A program made the translations under genes and the position numbers. DNA of 64,000 nucleotides from Klebsiella sp. RHBSTW-00484 (GTDB lineage Bacteria > Pseudomonadota > Gammaproteobacteria > Enterobacterales > Enterobacteriaceae), in assembly GCF_013705725.1 (NCBI RefSeq), contig NZ_CP055481.1:5952001-6016000 (forward strand). Direction: 5' to 3'. Below the pieces are notes generated by a model. The model had not been told where the DNA came from. It ran no database searches and saw nothing but the letters and a program-made list of their open reading frames with translations. Shown here in pieces: positions 20,849 to 29,636 of the stretch (position 1 is its first letter; each line of letters starts with the position of its first letter).

Positions 20849-21610
20849 TTACAGCAGGCGGCGCGCTGCTTCCACGACGATTTTCACCGCATGGCTTTCG
20901 GTTTGCTTCATGGTTTCCGCGTTTGGAATTTCCTGCTGGGTACGGTTGACGATAACCCCGGCAACCATCCCGGCACGCAGGCCCTGGCTGGCGCACATGG
21001 TCAGCAGAGTGGCGGATTCCATTTCATAGTTCATCACGCCCATCGACTGCCACTCTTCCATCGAACCTTTAAAGCGGCTCACCACGCGGCCGGAGAAGGT
21101 GTCGTAACGCTCCTGGCCCGGATAGAAGGTGTCGGAAGAGGCAGTGACGCCGACATGAGTGGTCGCACCGATGGATTTCGCCGCTTCAACCAGCGCGGTA
21201 GTACATTCGAAATCGGCTACCGCAGGGAATTCCATTGGCGCGAAGTGCAGGCTTGCACCGTCGAGACGAACGGAAGCGGTGGTCACCAGAACGTCGCCCA
21301 CATTAATGTGCGGCTGAATAGCGCCGGTGGTGCCAATGCGCAGGAAGGTACGGATACCCAATTGGGCCAGTTCTTCCACGGCAATAGAGGTAGATGGGCC
21401 GCCGATACCGGTAGAGCAGACAATCACTGCTTTACCATCCAGTTCAGCACGCCAGGTGGTGAATTCGCGATGAGATGCCAGTTTGACCGGCTTATCCATC
21501 AGCGCGGCGATCTTTTCCACACGCTCCGGATCGCCAGGGACGATAGCCAGCGTAGCCCCTTGTAAATCGTTCTTGGTGAGGCCGAGATGAAAAACATCAG
21601 ACTTAGACAT
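20849..21610 (-). CDS. udp: Uridine phosphorylase
   Basis: This encodes 253 residues from [19 protein letters not shown], the E. coli length; an upstream in-frame start at 21649 adds unrelated residues and is rejected. It catalyses phosphorolysis of uridine to uracil and ribose-1-phosphate. The motifs [26 protein letters not shown] and the [11 protein letters not shown] segment are those of the nucleoside phosphorylase family. The promoter region keeps two CRP-type sites. Confidence 0.97.
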   Translation of the reverse strand: MSKSDVFHLGLTKNDLQGATLAIVPGDPERVEKIAALMDKPVKLASHREFTTWRAELDGKAVIVCSTGIGGPSTSIAVEELAQLGIRTFLRIGTTGAIQPHINVGDVLVTTASVRLDGASLHFAPMEFPAVADFECTTALVEAAKSIGATTHVGVTASSDTFYPGQERYDTFSGRVVSRFKGSMEEWQSMGVMNYEMESATLLTMCASQGLRAGMVAGVIVNRTQQEIPNAETMKQTESHAVKIVVEAARRLL

Positions 21611-21682
21611 AAAAAACTCCTCTGTGGGTCGAATTATCAGCAGAAGCAAAACGGTACTTTACAGAAGCTGCTGAGACTATTT

Positions 21683-21698
21683 TGTGACACCAATCACC
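21683..21698. promoter_or_regulatory. CRP site, promoter-proximal, of udp
   Basis: TGTGA-CACCAA-TCACC fits the TGTGA-N6-TCACA consensus. Its centre is 52 bp from the second site at 21735. This spacing equals that of the two CRP sites (about -41.5 and -93.5) that flank the CytR site at E. coli udp, as I recall that promoter. Confidence 0.75.
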
Positions 21699-21734
21699 AT
21701 GAATGAAATTCATTGCAATAAATTGCCATTGAAT

Positions 21735-21750
21735 GGTGATTCAAATCACA
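21735..21750. promoter_or_regulatory. CRP site, promoter-distal, of udp
   Basis: GGTGA-TTCAAA-TCACA is one mismatch from the consensus. It is paired with the site at 21683-21698. A CytR-binding region would lie between them. Confidence 0.7.
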
Positions 21751-21831
21751 TTAATAAGTTAATCTGGAGAGTACTGAACAAAAGATAGCCTGTTTCGGGC
21801 ACTGTGGTTTGTTAACGTCCGGTCTATAACC

Positions 21832-22015
<184 letters not shown>

Positions 22016-22070
22016 AAAACGTCTATAGTTATCGATGCGCTAATACATTAATAAGGGTACGGAGAATACC

Positions 22071-22883
22071 ATGACCACAACTAAGCAACCCGGCTTTGCA
22101 CCTGCAGCCACGCCGCATGCCTCTACTGCCGTTCACACGTCAGATGAAAATATCATCTCCGGGGAGACATCAATCCCTTCTCAGGGAGATAACATGCCAG
22201 CCTTCCATGCCCGTCCGGGCAACATCGACGGTCCGCTACCGGTCGTCATCGTTGTACAGGAAATTTTCGGCGTGCATGAACATATCCGCGATATTTGCCG
22301 CCGTCTGGCGCAGGAAGGGTATCTGGCTATCGCACCAGAGCTGTACTTCCGCCAGGGCGATCCCAATGATTACAACGATATTCCTTCTTTATTTCAGGGG
22401 TTGGTCAAAAAGGTGCCGGATTCTCAGGTACTGGCTGACCTCGATCACGTCGCCAGCTGGGCTTCCCGCCACGGTGGCGATGCCCATCGTCTGCTTATTA
22501 CCGGTTTCTGCTGGGGCGGTCGCATCACCTGGCTGTACGCCGCACATAACCCGCAGCTAAAAGCCGCCGTTGCCTGGTACGGCAAGCTGGTCGGTGAGAA
22601 AACATTAAACTCACCGAAACATCCGGTGGACATTGCCGTTGATCTGAACGCCCCGGTTTTAGGACTTTACGGCGCGAAAGATGACAGCATCCCGCAGGAT
22701 ACGATTGAAACCATGCGTCAGGCGCTGCGGGCCGCCAACGCTACGGCAGAAATCGTGGTTTACCCGCAGGCCGACCACGCCTTTAACGCCGACTATCGTG
22801 CCAGCTATCATGAAGAGTCGGCGAAGGACGGCTGGCAGCGAATGCTGGCATGGTTTGCGCAATATGGCGGGAAGCGAGGTTAA
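22071..22883 (+). CDS. ysgA: Dienelactone hydrolase family protein YsgA
   Basis: This encodes 270 residues, an alpha/beta hydrolase of the carboxymethylenebutenolidase type. The nucleophile is Cys in GFCWGGR (around residue 147), the acid/His pair is seen in GAKDDSIP and DHAFNADY. The N-terminus TTKQPGFAPAATPHAST...SIPSQGDNMPAFHARP matches E. coli YsgA, which lies between udp and metE in E. coli. Here the interval up to metE is filled with about 30 kb of accessory DNA. The substrate is unknown. Confidence 0.92.
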   Translation: MTTTKQPGFAPAATPHASTAVHTSDENIISGETSIPSQGDNMPAFHARPGNIDGPLPVVIVVQEIFGVHEHIRDICRRLAQEGYLAIAPELYFRQGDPNDYNDIPSLFQGLVKKVPDSQVLADLDHVASWASRHGGDAHRLLITGFCWGGRITWLYAAHNPQLKAAVAWYGKLVGEKTLNSPKHPVDIAVDLNAPVLGLYGAKDDSIPQDTIETMRQALRAANATAEIVVYPQADHAFNADYRASYHEESAKDGWQRMLAWFAQYGGKRG

Positions 22884-22896
22884 CCCCGCAACAGAC

Positions 22897-23002
22897 TCAC
22901 AGCCGTCTGCGGTCCGGTAGCCCGGACAGATGCGCAGCATCGCCTCCGGGAAATGCGCTGGATCTGATGCTTTGGCATTGCTTCTTCCCGGTTCGCGCTG
23001 CG
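22897..23002. repeat. REP/BIME palindrome, left part, interrupted by an IS element
   Basis: The sequence GTAGCCCGGACAGATGCGC and GCCTCCGGGAA is typical of REP units. The last part (TCCCGGTTCGCGCTGCG) should pair with CTTAACCGGGCTACGG, which lies beyond the IS at 24301, so the palindrome was split by the insertion. Confidence 0.85.
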
Positions 23003-24295
23003 GTATGAACCGGAAACATGGGTAACACTTTAGACCGGATACATGGGTAACAGTTATAACTGACATAGAAGAGGAGACTCACTATGCCCTGGACTGAGAC
23101 CCGACCTATGCAACGTCTTGATTTTATCCGTGCCTGCCATGCAGGTACGGGCTCCTTCTCTGCTCTTTGCCGTCTTTTCGGCATCAGCCGAAAAACTGGC
23201 TATAAATGGCTTGAACGTTTTGACCCTTCTGACCTCTCATCTCTCTCTGACCGCTCACGCGCTCCCCACTCCCACTCCCGGACTGTTCCTGATGATATCG
23301 TCGGGCATCTGACTGCCCTGCGTCAAAAACACCCTGACTGGGGGCCTAAAAAACTGCGGATGTGGTTGCTCAATCACCATGTCGATTTTACCGTACCTGC
23401 TGCCAGCACTATCGGCGATATCCTCAAGCGTGAAGGCCTGGTCCCGGATAAAAAGAGAAAACGCAGAACACCGGGTAATCGCCAGCCCCTGACCCTCATC
23501 ACTGAGAACAATCAGGTCTGGAGCGCTGATTTTAAAGGCAAGTTCAGGTTGCTGAGCAGAGAGTACTGCCATCCCTTCACTCTGACCGACAATCACAGCC
23601 GATATCTGCTGAGCTGCCGTGGAACATTCCGGGAGAGTGAATCCTTTGTCAGAGAGTGCCTGACTGATGCGTTCCTGGAATATGGCCTGCCGGAAGTCCT
23701 CAGAACTGATAACGGTCAACCCTTTGCGGGAACAGGTATAGCCGGATTAAGCCGTCTTGCCGTCTGGCTAATCAAGCTGGGCATCAGACCGGAACGTATC
23801 AGAAAGGGTCATCCGGAAGAAAATGGCCGCCATGAGCGAATGCATCGCTCCCTGAAAAGTGCGGTGAAATATGGCAACACCTTCATGACGATGGCAGAAC
23901 AACAGCGGTGGTTCAGTGACTACCGGGAAGAGTTTAACCACGAGAGGCCGCATGAAGCCCTGGCAGGCGCAACGCCCGGAACGGTGTGGCAACCGTCGGG
24001 CCGACAATGGGATGGCAGTGTTCCGGAATATGTGTATCCGGCAGGAGGCACGGTCTACAGGGTGAAATCGAGGGGAACACTTTATATGGGTAAAAAGGGG
24101 GCGGTGTTCCTGAGTGAAGCGCTGACTGACGAGTACATTATGCTGAAAGAACAAGATGATGGCCTGGAAGCCATCATCTTTAATGGAATAACGCTTGCGT
24201 ACTATGACCAAAAAAACCAGAGTGTGCTCCGGATAGACTAAAAAGTGTTACCTATGTTCCCGGTCTGATCTGTCACCTATGTATCCGGTCATACA
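23003..24295 (+). mobile_element. IS481-family-like insertion sequence, 1293 bp
   Basis: Imperfect terminal inverted repeats of about 47 bp: the left end GTATGAACCGGAAACATGGG and the right end (reversed) TGTATGACCGGATACATAGG. Each contains two copies of an ACCGGxxACATxGGTxACA motif. It is flanked by a direct repeat CTGCG (22998-23002 and 24296-24300). Removing the element plus one copy restores an intact REP palindrome, which fixes the ends. It carries one intact transposase gene. Confidence 0.85.
23084..24241 (+). CDS. IS481-family-like DDE transposase
   Basis: The 385 residues comprise an N-terminal helix-turn-helix (FSALCRLFGISRKTGYKWLERF, near residues 22-45), a linker, and an integrase (rve) catalytic core with the DDE triad: first Asp in VWSADFKGKF, second in LRTDNGQPF, and Glu in GHPEENGRHERMHRSLK. 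There is no frameshift, so it is probably active. The start has a GAGGAG ribosome site. It is the only gene in the element. Confidence 0.92.
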   Translation: MPWTETRPMQRLDFIRACHAGTGSFSALCRLFGISRKTGYKWLERFDPSDLSSLSDRSRAPHSHSRTVPDDIVGHLTALRQKHPDWGPKKLRMWLLNHHVDFTVPAASTIGDILKREGLVPDKKRKRRTPGNRQPLTLITENNQVWSADFKGKFRLLSREYCHPFTLTDNHSRYLLSCRGTFRESESFVRECLTDAFLEYGLPEVLRTDNGQPFAGTGIAGLSRLAVWLIKLGIRPERIRKGHPEENGRHERMHRSLKSAVKYGNTFMTMAEQQRWFSDYREEFNHERPHEALAGATPGTVWQPSGRQWDGSVPEYVYPAGGTVYRVKSRGTLYMGKKGAVFLSEALTDEYIMLKEQDDGLEAIIFNGITLAYYDQKNQSVLRID

Positions 24296-24386
24296 CTGCG
24301 CTTAACCGGGCTACGGGTTCACCGACGCCTGCGGGCGAGTAGCCCGGACAGGCGTGTCAAGCGCCGCCTCCGGGAAAATATACCAG
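24296..24386. repeat. REP/BIME palindrome, right part after the IS
   Basis: It begins with the 5-bp duplication CTGCG and continues CTTAACCGGGCTACGG, followed by a second REP unit with GTAGCCCGGACAGGCGTGTC and GCGCCGCCTCCGGGAA. It lies just downstream of the 24409 gene on its strand and may serve as a terminator. Confidence 0.8.
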
Positions 24387-24408
24387 GCCTGATACATCAA
24401 TGAAGGGA

Positions 24409-25080
24409 TTAAGCATAAATATGGCGGGCGATCAGCGCCGCCAGCGTCCCATCCTGCTGCCACCGTCTCACCAACTCTTCCATCTGCTGATAATAGTGCG
24501 GGGCCGCGCGCGGCACGCAGATTGCCTGCTGAATCTGGCTATAGCTATCGGGTAGCACACGAACGCTATCTTGCCCCTGGGCGGCGGCTTCCAGCAGTTG
24601 ACGAATATTCGCCATCATATCCCCCTCACCCTCCATGAAAGCACTGAGCGCCTGCTGAGTCGTGGGATATTCGCAAAGTCGGGCATGTTTTAAGGTGCGG
24701 ATCAATGGCAATGAATAGGCAGAACCCCTTCCGACGTTAATCGTCACGCCTCCACGGTCCATCTCATGAACCGAATGTACCTCGCTATCGCGACGCACCA
24801 GAACAGTACAGTCGATAGTGAGATAGGGCGAGGTAAAACGCAGCTCGTTCTCACGCGCCGGATCCACCGCCAGAAAAGCAATATCCCATTGATTATTTAC
24901 GGCATCATCAACGATGCGCTTTGCCGCAGGATAAGGTTCCAACAGCTCCGTCTGCTGGCAGGAGTGCGCAATTTTTCGCGCCAGATCGACCGTCAGCCCG
25001 CTCAGCTCACCGTCGGCTGACTGCTCTGCCAGCAAAGCATTGCCTAAATTAATTGCAAAACGTAAAGCTGATGATGGCAT
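24409..25080 (-). CDS. Solute-binding protein fold (SBP_bac_3 type) without signal peptide
   Basis: This encodes 223 residues. It starts MPSSALRFAINLGNALLA and shows the amino-acid-binding-protein layout: GELSGLTVDLARKIA, the YPAAKRIVDDAVNNQWDIAFLAVDPARENELRFTSPY block, and the second lobe with NVGRGSAYSLPLIRTL. No signal sequence or lipobox precedes it, and the 59 bp up to the regulator gene leave no room for one. It therefore probably stays in the cytoplasm, as a sensor or as an enzyme on the same fold (compare PheC-type dehydratases). No ABC permease or ATPase genes are near. It is downstream of, and probably cotranscribed with, the GntR gene. Confidence 0.75.
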   Translation of the reverse strand: MPSSALRFAINLGNALLAEQSADGELSGLTVDLARKIAHSCQQTELLEPYPAAKRIVDDAVNNQWDIAFLAVDPARENELRFTSPYLTIDCTVLVRRDSEVHSVHEMDRGGVTINVGRGSAYSLPLIRTLKHARLCEYPTTQQALSAFMEGEGDMMANIRQLLEAAAQGQDSVRVLPDSYSQIQQAICVPRAAPHYYQQMEELVRRWQQDGTLAALIARHIYA

Positions 25081-25139
25081 GGCTCGCTCCTTATCGGGTC
25101 GACTTAGAAAGCCGGACAGTTAAGGTGGTTGTTTAATCT

Positions 25140-25865
25140 CTATTTATCCCGATAGGTGCTGTACTGGAATTCATATTCTTCACGATACCAGGTTTCGCCC
25201 CACAGGATCAGTTTGTCATCGCCTGCCAGGCAAGTATGTTGACGCACCATCACCGGTCGGCTGCGTTTAATATCCAGAAATTTTGCCACTTCTTGCCCCG
25301 GCAACGCGACGCGAACCTGGTTATGAATGGTATGAATAATAATGCCCAGCTGTTGCTCAAATAGCGTCTGTAACGCCAGCGTTTCCAGCGAGGCGACGGC
25401 AATATTGGCCGCTATTTCGGCATCAAGATAGCGAATTTCGACCGCCAGCGGCTTCCCGTCGATAAGGCGTAAACGAACCAGACGGTATATTTTCGCACCG
25501 GCATTAAGCCGTAAATTTGCCAGTAAAGCCGGTGTTGACGGGACTTCGCCAAAGAAGAAAACCTGGTACTGAATAGAAAGATTACTTTCCTGCAAATCTT
25601 TCTCGAAAAAGCCAAGCTCTTGCTTTCTGACGCGCGTCACAATCGGCACAGTTTTGACAAACGTTCCTTTGCCGCGCACGCGCTCAATAAGCCCTTCGCT
25701 TAGTAAACCGTGCATCGCATGAACCACGGTGGCGCGAGTGGTGGAAAATTGTTGGGCCAGTTCATTCTCGGACGGCAGCTTATGACCAGGTGGATAATCC
25801 CCCCGCTTAATGCCGTTGCGAAGTTGTTCCTGGATCTGCACATAGATCGGTAAAACGTGAGCCAT
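25140..25865 (-). CDS. GntR/HutC-family regulator, likely controller of the citrate-lyase cluster
   Basis: This encodes 241 residues with an N-terminal winged helix (residues 8-72, PPGHKLPSENELAQQFSTTRATVVHAMHGL) and a C-terminal UTRA ligand-binding domain (IYRLVRLRLIDGKPLAVEIRYLD, ending GETWYREEYEFQYS). It is divergent from the 26011-40722 cluster. The 145-bp intergenic region holds two identical 14-bp elements, good operator candidates for autoregulation and cluster control. Confidence 0.9.
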   Translation of the reverse strand: MAHVLPIYVQIQEQLRNGIKRGDYPPGHKLPSENELAQQFSTTRATVVHAMHGLLSEGLIERVRGKGTFVKTVPIVTRVRKQELGFFEKDLQESNLSIQYQVFFFGEVPSTPALLANLRLNAGAKIYRLVRLRLIDGKPLAVEIRYLDAEIAANIAVASLETLALQTLFEQQLGIIIHTIHNQVRVALPGQEVAKFLDIKRSRPVMVRQHTCLAGDDKLILWGETWYREEYEFQYSTYRDK

Positions 25866-25888
25866 GTAGAAGTATCTCTATTTGCCAG

Positions 25889-25921
25889 GTTGTATAGTCA
25901 ACTCAAAGTTGTATAGTCAAC
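25889..25921. promoter_or_regulatory. Twin operator candidate: two copies of GTTGTATAGTCAAC
   Basis: The exact 14-mer GTTGTATAGTCAAC occurs at 25889-25902 and 25908-25921, with 19 bp from start to start. Each copy has inverted ends (GTTG...CAAC) and a central TATAG, like HutC-type GntR operators. They lie between the divergent regulator gene and amidohydrolase gene. A perfect small hairpin GGCTCT-CTAC-AGAGCC follows at 25947-25962 in the leader. Confidence 0.7.
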
Positions 25922-26010
25922 TACGCAACTTAAAGGTGGACATTCAGGCTCTCTACAGAGCCAGCAACAGCCATTTTATCGTTATCTCACTGAAAAAGGA
26001 TAAAATTTAG

Positions 26011-26805
26011 ATGCATTTTGATACTCATGCTCATGTTTTTACCACCGGTTTACCGCTGGCAGAGCATTGCCGCTATGTACCGGAGTACGATGCAGCACCA
26101 GCGCAATATCTTGCGCAACTGGATAAGCACCATATCGATAAAGCGATTCTGATCCAGCCCAGTTTTCTGGGTACCGATAATAGCTATATGCTGGACGCGA
26201 TTCGCCAGTCGCCGGACCGTTTTTACGGCGTTGCGGTCATCGACCCTGATACGTCACTTAGCGAGATGGAAGCGTTAAAACAGCAGGGTATTATCGGTGT
26301 ACGCTTGAATCTTATTGGCCAGGATCTTCCTGACTTAACAACATCGGTCTGGCAGCAGCATCTGCGTAATATAAAAGCGCTTGGCTGGCATATTGAACTT
26401 CATCGCCCAGTGGCGGATTTAGTCCCCCTACTTGGCGTACTGCTCGCCGCCGACGTAAAAATTGTGATCGACCACTTTGCTTTACCTGCTGAAAAAGAAA
26501 AAGATCCAGGATTTATTTATCTTCTCAAGCAAGCGGAAACCGGTAAAATATGGGTAAAAGTCTCCGCCAGCTACCGAAATGGCAGTGAACAAAAGCCAAC
26601 AGATAATACAAAGATGCTAGTTCCATTACTGTTAAAACACTTTGGCCCTGAACGGTTAATGTGGGGCAGTGATTGGCCGCATACGCGCTACGAAGACAGC
26701 ATGACCTATACGAAAGCAATAGATGAAATATATAACTGGGAATTAACAAATACTCAACGCGATAATATTTTTTGCCAAAGCGTTATAGAACTCATTAATA
26801 GTTGA
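26011..26805 (+). CDS. Amidohydrolase-fold hydrolase of the LigI / COG3618 type, probable lactonase
   Basis: This encodes 264 residues, a compact TIM barrel. Predicted active-site residues are the HxH pair His6/His8 (FDTHAHVF), His131 (HIELHRP), His155 (IDHFALP) and Asp221 with His224 (WGSDWPH). Arg98 and Asn100 in GVRLNLIG resemble the carboxylate-holding site of 2-pyrone-4,6-dicarboxylate hydrolase. Family members open lactones of carboxylated rings (LigI, sulfomuconolactonase, sugar lactonases) and differ in substrate. It is the first gene of the cluster, directly under the twin operators, with ribosome site AAGGAT. The substrate is unknown; a polycarboxylate lactone is inferred from the downstream genes. 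Its AT content is higher than that of citD-oadB. Confidence 0.8.
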   Translation: MHFDTHAHVFTTGLPLAEHCRYVPEYDAAPAQYLAQLDKHHIDKAILIQPSFLGTDNSYMLDAIRQSPDRFYGVAVIDPDTSLSEMEALKQQGIIGVRLNLIGQDLPDLTTSVWQQHLRNIKALGWHIELHRPVADLVPLLGVLLAADVKIVIDHFALPAEKEKDPGFIYLLKQAETGKIWVKVSASYRNGSEQKPTDNTKMLVPLLLKHFGPERLMWGSDWPHTRYEDSMTYTKAIDEIYNWELTNTQRDNIFCQSVIELINS

Positions 26806-26963
26806 GTATTAACCCAAAAACAATACAGCATATATCATTACAATAATATATATTTTGGCAAGGGTTGAACTCCCATTCACAAAATATATGAATAAAAACC
26901 GATATCAAAACCGTTATTTTCGGTTGCTGCCCCATTTCCGATAACACGGTAAAAGGACTTATC

Positions 26964-28265
26964 ATGAACATCAGCATGATAGTAATACTCTCTATTGTGA
27001 TCTCTATTGCGTTAGGTTACCGCACAAAAATAAACACCGGTTTATTCGCAATTGTATTCGCGTACCTTATAGGTTGTTTCCTGCTGGATATGAAGGCCGG
27101 GGAAGTGATCAAAACATGGCCGATCAGTATTTTCTTTGTTATTTTTGCCGTTTCACTTTTTTATAACTTCGCTTTAATTAACGGTACATTAGAAAAGCTG
27201 GCCATGCATTTGCTCTACTTATGCCGCCACTTTCCTAAATTCTTGCCGCTGGTCATTTACTTCGCCGCCACCTTTGTGGCGAGCCTGGGGGCGGGTTTCT
27301 TCACCGTTCTCGCTTTCTTCGCACCGTTAACGCTGCTGCTGTGCCGTAAAACGGGAATGAATAAACTGGTCGCCGCCGTCGCCGTCAACTATGGCGCCCT
27401 GGGCGGTGCTAATTTTATGACCAGCGCCAGCGGCGTCGTATTTCGTGGGCTTATCGATAGCGCGGGCTACAGCGCAAGCTCCTTTATCTACGTTTCAACT
27501 ATTTTCCTGGTTTCCTTCCTCTTACCAATCGTCGTTATTCTGTTGTTAATCTTCCTGACTAACCGTGGCAATAATGCCGTTACTGGCGCATTGCAGGTTG
27601 AAAAACCGGATGCGTTCGATAGCACACAGAAGTTAAATCTGCTGCTTATCTTCGCGATGCTGCTGGTGGTTCTGGCGTTCCCGGTGATGCATCTCATCAT
27701 GCCAGAATCCGCTAACATCAAATTTATCAACGCTCGAGTGGACGTTGGCCTGGTCTCAATTGTGTTCGCCGTTATCTCTCTGTTCCTCAAGCTTGGCGAT
27801 GAGAAAAAAGCCATTGCCCTGGTGCCATGGAATACGCTGATCATGATCTGCGGCGTCGGGATGCTGATTCAGGTCGCCATTAAAGCGGGCACCATTGATA
27901 TGCTGGCGAGCTGGGTGGGTTCAAGCCTGCCTGCGGCCATCGTTCCCTTCGCGCTGGCAATTATCGGCGGCATGATGTCGTTCTTCAGCAGCACCCTCGG
28001 CGTCGTCTGTCCGGCCCTGTTCCCGATCATTCCGTCAATTGCAGCCTCTACTGGTATTAACGCCCTGGTGCTGTTCACCGCCACGGTTATTGGCGCACAG
28101 GCTACGGCAATATCCCCGTTCTCTTCCGGCGGTAGCCTGCTTCTCGGCTCCTGCTCTGAAGATAAAGAACGTAATGAACTGTTCCCTACCCTGCTGTTTA
28201 AGGCGGTGCCGATGTGCGTGTTCTTCGCACTATTAAGCGTCGCCATCATGATGATGTTTTTTTAA
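26964..28265 (+). CDS. MatC-type di/tricarboxylate carrier
   Basis: The 433 residues form about 12 membrane segments. The sequence resembles the dicarboxylate carrier MatC family (SLC13/ion-transporter superfamily): N-terminal re-entrant domain YRTKINTGLFAIVFAYLIG, helices with FVASLGAGFFTVLAFFAPLTLLLC and NYGALGGANFMTSASGVVFRG, and a C-terminal ATVIGAQATAISPFSSGGSLLLGSC. It is placed where citrate clusters usually carry CitS or CitT. As inference, it brings in the substrate of the pathway, possibly with Na+ supplied by the OadGAB pump. A 158-bp AT-rich gap separates it from the amidohydrolase gene. Confidence 0.78.
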   Translation: MNISMIVILSIVISIALGYRTKINTGLFAIVFAYLIGCFLLDMKAGEVIKTWPISIFFVIFAVSLFYNFALINGTLEKLAMHLLYLCRHFPKFLPLVIYFAATFVASLGAGFFTVLAFFAPLTLLLCRKTGMNKLVAAVAVNYGALGGANFMTSASGVVFRGLIDSAGYSASSFIYVSTIFLVSFLLPIVVILLLIFLTNRGNNAVTGALQVEKPDAFDSTQKLNLLLIFAMLLVVLAFPVMHLIMPESANIKFINARVDVGLVSIVFAVISLFLKLGDEKKAIALVPWNTLIMICGVGMLIQVAIKAGTIDMLASWVGSSLPAAIVPFALAIIGGMMSFFSSTLGVVCPALFPIIPSIAASTGINALVLFTATVIGAQATAISPFSSGGSLLLGSCSEDKERNELFPTLLFKAVPMCVFFALLSVAIMMMFF

Positions 28266-28287
28266 TTAAGGCAAAAGAGGGTCGATA

Positions 28288-29346
28288 ATGAATGCCACCA
28301 CAATAATGAGCAGAGTGAACAGCAAGAACGCTGCCAAAATAGCCGAAGTGGCTTGTTTTCTTCAGGCTAATAATCTGGATATCGACCCTCACGTTACCGA
28401 TTTCGTAGTACTTCGCCAGCAGGGGAATATCGTCGCCTGCGGCGGGGTAGATGGCGAAATAATTAAATGCGTCGCTATTTCCCCGCAGCTCCGCGGCCAG
28501 GGCGTATTGCTCAAACTAGTCACCGAACTGATTAATATCGCCATAGAGGGCGGCAATAGCACATTATTCGTTTATACCCGCAGCCATAACGAGCATCTAT
28601 TTCGCCATTGCGGTTTCACCACGTTGGTGTCTATTCCTGACTGCATGGTGTTAATGGAAAATAGCGGCTCGCACCTGACACGTTATTTACAACAGCTGGC
28701 GCAATGGCGTAAGCCTGGCAAGCGTATTGCCGCCATCGTGATGAACGCCAATCCCTTTACCAATGGGCATCTGCATCTTATTCGCTATGCCGCGACGCAT
28801 TTTGACTGGCTACATCTGTTTCTGGTCAACGAAGATGCCGCCCAGTTTCCGTTCGCCGACCGGCTTGCGCTGGTGCGTGACGCGACGCAGGGTATCACGA
28901 AACTGACGGTACATCCCGGCTCGCAATATATGATTTCGCGCGCCACTTTTCCGGCCTACTTCCTGAAAGAGCAGGCGCTGGTTGAACGCTGCTACACGCA
29001 AATCGATATCACGCTTTTTCGTCAATATATCGCCCCGGTATTGGGTATCACGCACCGCATCGTCGGGAACGAACCTTTCTGCCCAATCACCGCGCGCTAT
29101 AACCAGGACATGCGCCATTGGTTAAGCACGCCAGAGCTCCCCTTCGCGCCGGTCGAGCTCGTTGAGATTTCGCGGCTGCAATGGCAAGGCACGCCCGTTT
29201 CCGCATCCCGGGTTCGCCGCCTGCTACAGCAGAATCGTTTAACTGAGGTCGCCCCGCTGGTACCTGACGCCACCCTACGTTATCTGAAACGCCAGCAGAA
29301 CACTGCCCTGGCGAACACGACCAAGACCCCCACAGGAGCATTATGA
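28288..29346 (+). CDS. citC: [Citrate (pro-3S)-lyase] ligase
   Basis: The 352 residues have an N-terminal GNAT-like acetyltransferase-fold domain ([17 protein letters not shown], residues 65-80) and a C-terminal nucleotidyltransferase domain with the HxGH-like AP motif [15 protein letters not shown] near residue 155. CitC acetylates the thiol of the CitD prosthetic group with acetate and ATP, switching citrate lyase on. The ATGA overlap with citD (29343) shows coupling. Confidence 0.95.
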   Translation: MNATTIMSRVNSKNAAKIAEVACFLQANNLDIDPHVTDFVVLRQQGNIVACGGVDGEIIKCVAISPQLRGQGVLLKLVTELINIAIEGGNSTLFVYTRSHNEHLFRHCGFTTLVSIPDCMVLMENSGSHLTRYLQQLAQWRKPGKRIAAIVMNANPFTNGHLHLIRYAATHFDWLHLFLVNEDAAQFPFADRLALVRDATQGITKLTVHPGSQYMISRATFPAYFLKEQALVERCYTQIDITLFRQYIAPVLGITHRIVGNEPFCPITARYNQDMRHWLSTPELPFAPVELVEISRLQWQGTPVSASRVRRLLQQNRLTEVAPLVPDATLRYLKRQQNTALANTTKTPTGAL

Positions 29347-29636
29347 AACAGATAGTCCCCGCCGTTGCCGGGACTCTGGAGTCCAGCGATGTGATGATTC
29401 GCATCGAACCGTTGACCCCGGAGCAACCGCCGGAAATTGAAATATCCAGCTCGGTTCAGAAGCAGTTTGGCGATGCCATTCGCGCCACCCTGGCTGCGGT
29501 ACTGCAACAACATGCGATTCGCGGCGTCGCCGTGATCGTTGATGACAAAGGCGCGCTGGACTGCGTGCTGCGTGCACGGCTGGAAACCGCGCTGATGCGT
29601 GCGGGCGCGCTGACGCTGTGTTGGGGGGAAAAATAA
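29343..29636 (+). CDS. citD: Citrate lyase acyl carrier protein (gamma subunit)
   Basis: This encodes 97 residues. The serine carrying the 2'-(5''-phosphoribosyl)-3'-dephospho-CoA group is Ser14 in [13 protein letters not shown]. It shuttles acetyl and citryl groups between the alpha and beta subunits. Overlaps: 4 nt with citC, 1 nt (TAATG) with citE. Confidence 0.96.
   Translation: MKQIVPAVAGTLESSDVMIRIEPLTPEQPPEIEISSSVQKQFGDAIRATLAAVLQQHAIRGVAVIVDDKGALDCVLRARLETALMRAGALTLCWGEK

Noticed and set aside
22890..24390. CRISPR-like repeats in the palindromic sequence around the IS
   Set aside because: The repeats are REP palindromes without regular spacers; no cas genes are present in the window.
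24409..25080. ABC transporter receptor assignment for the solute-binding protein
   Set aside because: There is no signal peptide and no permease or ATPase gene nearby, so an uptake role is not supported.
29343..29636. Reading citC-citF as malonate decarboxylase (mdc) genes because of the MatC-type carrier
   Set aside because: CitC, CitD, CitE and CitF motifs are those of citrate lyase, and the mdcA/D/E-type subunits are absent.
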